IMG/VR virus record: IMGVR_UViG_3300009507_000110
Coordinates: 1-25,723 of that record
DNA from: a virus
Reading direction: 5' to 3' (one strand)
DNA: 25,723 bases
Positions 23,935 to 25,723 of the stretch are shown here, piece by piece. Both the position numbers and the translations under genes were made by a program. The stretch's first letter is position 1. The number at the start of each line of letters is the position of its first letter. The notes beneath the pieces were generated by a model. The model worked only from the letters and a program-made list of their open reading frames with translations. It had not been told where the DNA came from and did no database searches.

Positions 23935-25723
23935 ATGGGTTGGGAAGATTTAATAGTAGGCTCTGAGACAGAAACAAACCAAGACACAAATGGTAATACA
24001 GGTGGTGATTCTTGGCAAGATTTAATTGTTCAAGAAGAAGAAGTACTTTTACCAGATGAACAAGGCGCTATTGAAGATGAAGTTGTTGATAAAACTGTTG
24101 AAATAGAAGAACCTGAAGATGAAACTATTATACCTGTTAAAGTTGCTGATTTCATAACTAACGAACTAATAAATGAAAAGATGCTATACACTTGGAATGG
24201 TGAAAAAACTGTAGATGAGTTATTAGCAAAAGAAGACAACTTCAGAGATTTATCTAGCGACGATAGAGTTAAAGAATTAGAACAAGCTAAAAAAGAACAT
24301 GGTATAGCTAGTCAAAAATCTCATGAAAAAGACGCTTCTGATAGAGCTGTTCAAAAAGAAAAAGATAAAAAAGATTTAAATAGAGATGACTTTGAATTAG
24401 AAGAAACTGACTTTGTAAAAGTAATGAATCAAAAGTATGCAGATAGAGGTATTACTTTTGAAGAAGCAAACGTAGGTAATGGAGTTAGTGTACTAAAAAT
24501 TGATCCTGAAACTGGTAAAGAAATTAGAAAAGATTTTGATCTTGGTGGATTTGATTTTCATATAGGTGATTTTGGTAGACAAGATAAAGATGCTGACTTT
24601 GATAAACTAAAAACTTATGTAGATTCTATATCTGGCAAGCCAGCTGAAGAGCTAACTGAAGTTGATAAATTAATGAAAGGTAGACAACCTGAAATGCAGT
24701 CTACAGAAACACTAGAAGAACAGCAAGAGCAGTACATGAGTTCTGTTAGTCGTATTGAACAATCAAACTTAACTCCAGAACAAAAATGGGCTAAAATTAG
24801 CAATTTAGCAAAACCTAGATATAGTAATATAGATTTTGATAAAGAATCAGAAAAGTACAAATTTAAACCTACTGAAGAATTTCAAGCAAAGATTAATGAT
24901 AGCTTTAAAGATATTATAGGTGGAGCGGGTTTTGCTGGTTCAAGCAAGTACGAAAGTGAAGCTCAGTTAATCGAAGATATAAAAAAGAGAAGAGAAGAGG
25001 TAATAGCTAACGATCCTATATTAAATAGGCAAGCTAAAAATATTCAATTAAAGTTAGAGCCAGATTTTAAAAAAATGGCAGAAGAAATATCTTCTAAGTA
25101 TGATATGTCTAACGCGGAAGATGTCGAAGCTGCTAATAAAGAGTTTGAAAAAGCTAGAAGAGATCTTTTCAATAAAAATTTAAGAGAAAACAAAGTGTAT
25201 AGACACGTTGTTACTGACATTGATAATGCTATAGATGTTGCTGCTAACACAGCTAATATAAAATATAAAAGAGCTAACACTGGTAGTACATTTGATAATC
25301 TTGTATTTGCAGGAGGAGACTTATTAAGGCTAAAAGGAGCTGATACTTTAGCTGGCGGTTTAGAAGCTTTAACAACTGGTTTTAAAGCTCAAACAGGTAA
25401 AGCATGGAATGCCACGCAGATAGCTATGCAACAATTTGATGTTGACACTGCTCAAAGTAATATTGATGAAACTGCTTTACTTAGTGATAAACAGAAGATA
25501 GTTGTTAATGCAGATGGGTCTATAAATCAAGACAAATCAAAAGAACAGTTTGGTACTGACAATTTTCAAGCTACATTAAAAGAAGCTCCAGCAACTCCTA
25601 GAGATGCTAAGTATAATTTAGATGGAACTATAGATACTAAAAAAAGAGATGTTTACGGTGGAGAAATGAAAACCAAAGAAATGACTGTTGGTGAGTATAG
25701 AAAATACCAAGAACATAGAAAAG
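23935..25723 (+). CDS. Large internal/cargo virion protein, 3' truncated
   Basis: The frame opens at ATG 23935 six bases after the previous stop and stays open to the window end: 596 complete codons. The N-terminus reads M-G-W-E-D-L-I-V-G-S-E and near residue 27 S-W-Q-D-L-I-V-Q-E-E, so the W-[EQ]-D-L-I-V motif occurs twice in a very acidic start. A moderately charged helical body follows; about residues 440-500 contain small Gly/Ala-rich segments (F-A-G-G-D-L-L-R-L-K-G-A-D-T-L-A-G-G-L-E-A). The size implies a very long product. I infer an ejected core protein, which in podoviruses can carry lytic transglycosylase or channel activity; in crAss-like phages such genes may encode RNA polymerase subunits further on. 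Neither is visible in this part. Confidence 0.65.
   Translation, partial: MGWEDLIVGSETETNQDTNGNTGGDSWQDLIVQEEEVLLPDEQGAIEDEVVDKTVEIEEPEDETIIPVKVADFITNELINEKMLYTWNGEKTVDELLAKEDNFRDLSSDDRVKELEQAKKEHGIASQKSHEKDASDRAVQKEKDKKDLNRDDFELEETDFVKVMNQKYADRGITFEEANVGNGVSVLKIDPETGKEIRKDFDLGGFDFHIGDFGRQDKDADFDKLKTYVDSISGKPAEELTEVDKLMKGRQPEMQSTETLEEQQEQYMSSVSRIEQSNLTPEQKWAKISNLAKPRYSNIDFDKESEKYKFKPTEEFQAKINDSFKDIIGGAGFAGSSKYESEAQLIEDIKKRREEVIANDPILNRQAKNIQLKLEPDFKKMAEEISSKYDMSNAEDVEAANKEFEKARRDLFNKNLRENKVYRHVVTDIDNAIDVAANTANIKYKRANTGSTFDNLVFAGGDLLRLKGADTLAGGLEALTTGFKAQTGKAWNATQIAMQQFDVDTAQSNIDETALLSDKQKIVVNADGSINQDKSKEQFGTDNFQATLKEAPATPRDAKYNLDGTIDTKKRDVYGGEMKTKEMTVGEYRKYQEHRK

Noticed and set aside
1-25723. 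Search for tRNA genes, CRISPR repeats, insertion sequences and restriction or defence genes
   Set aside because: No cloverleaf, regularly spaced repeat, transposase or defence signature was seen; gaps between genes are at most about 65 bases.

Overview
The window is a continuous block of virion-assembly genes from a short-tailed (podovirus-like) dsDNA bacteriophage. Every credible gene lies on the + strand, packed end to end with overlaps or gaps of a few to about 60 bases. No gene of cellular type, tRNA, rRNA, CRISPR array or insertion sequence is visible. DNA is AT-rich, starts are preceded by A/T-only leaders rather than clear Shine-Dalgarno sequences, and several protein signatures resemble those I know from crAss-like and marine Flavobacteriia phages. 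I therefore infer a Bacteroidota (probably marine flavobacterial) host and a phage in or near the crAss-like group. This placement comes from recognised motifs and gene order, not from a search.

Layout. (1) 1-2296: an incomplete acidic reading frame, a basic 113-aa protein, a 48-aa Cys-containing protein, a 384-aa multidomain protein with an HExxH metalloprotease-like N-terminus, and a holin-like membrane protein. (2) 2299-4171: a small beta-rich virion-type protein with two Gly-Ser-Gly-Tyr repeats, two small conserved phage proteins, a double-barrel GroES-like protein and a small-terminase candidate. (3) 4168-11883: the head module, in order TerL, portal, scaffold, major capsid protein and a 117-aa probable capsid accessory protein, closed by a strong intrinsic terminator. 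(4) 11948-14775: a 266-aa conserved protein bracketed by two terminators, then two candidate neck/ring proteins. (5) 14781-21140: two very large tail-nozzle proteins that together carry the signatures of the crAss-like muzzle/stabilisation type of protein. (6) 21150-25723: a GNAT-like protein followed by three probable internal or ejected virion proteins, the last running off the window.

Together these genes package DNA (TerS/TerL through the portal), build the HK97-fold head on a scaffold, close it with neck and nozzle proteins, and load cargo proteins into the virion. The lysis end is represented only by the holin candidate; no endolysin is seen. I found no unmistakably new system. The most interesting points are the metalloprotease-like fusion, the nozzle divided over two genes, the terminator-bracketed 266-aa gene, shared intergenic motifs, a degenerate GNAT, an AT-hook in the scaffold, and a repeated W-[EQ]-D-L-I-V motif at the start of the last cargo-like protein.
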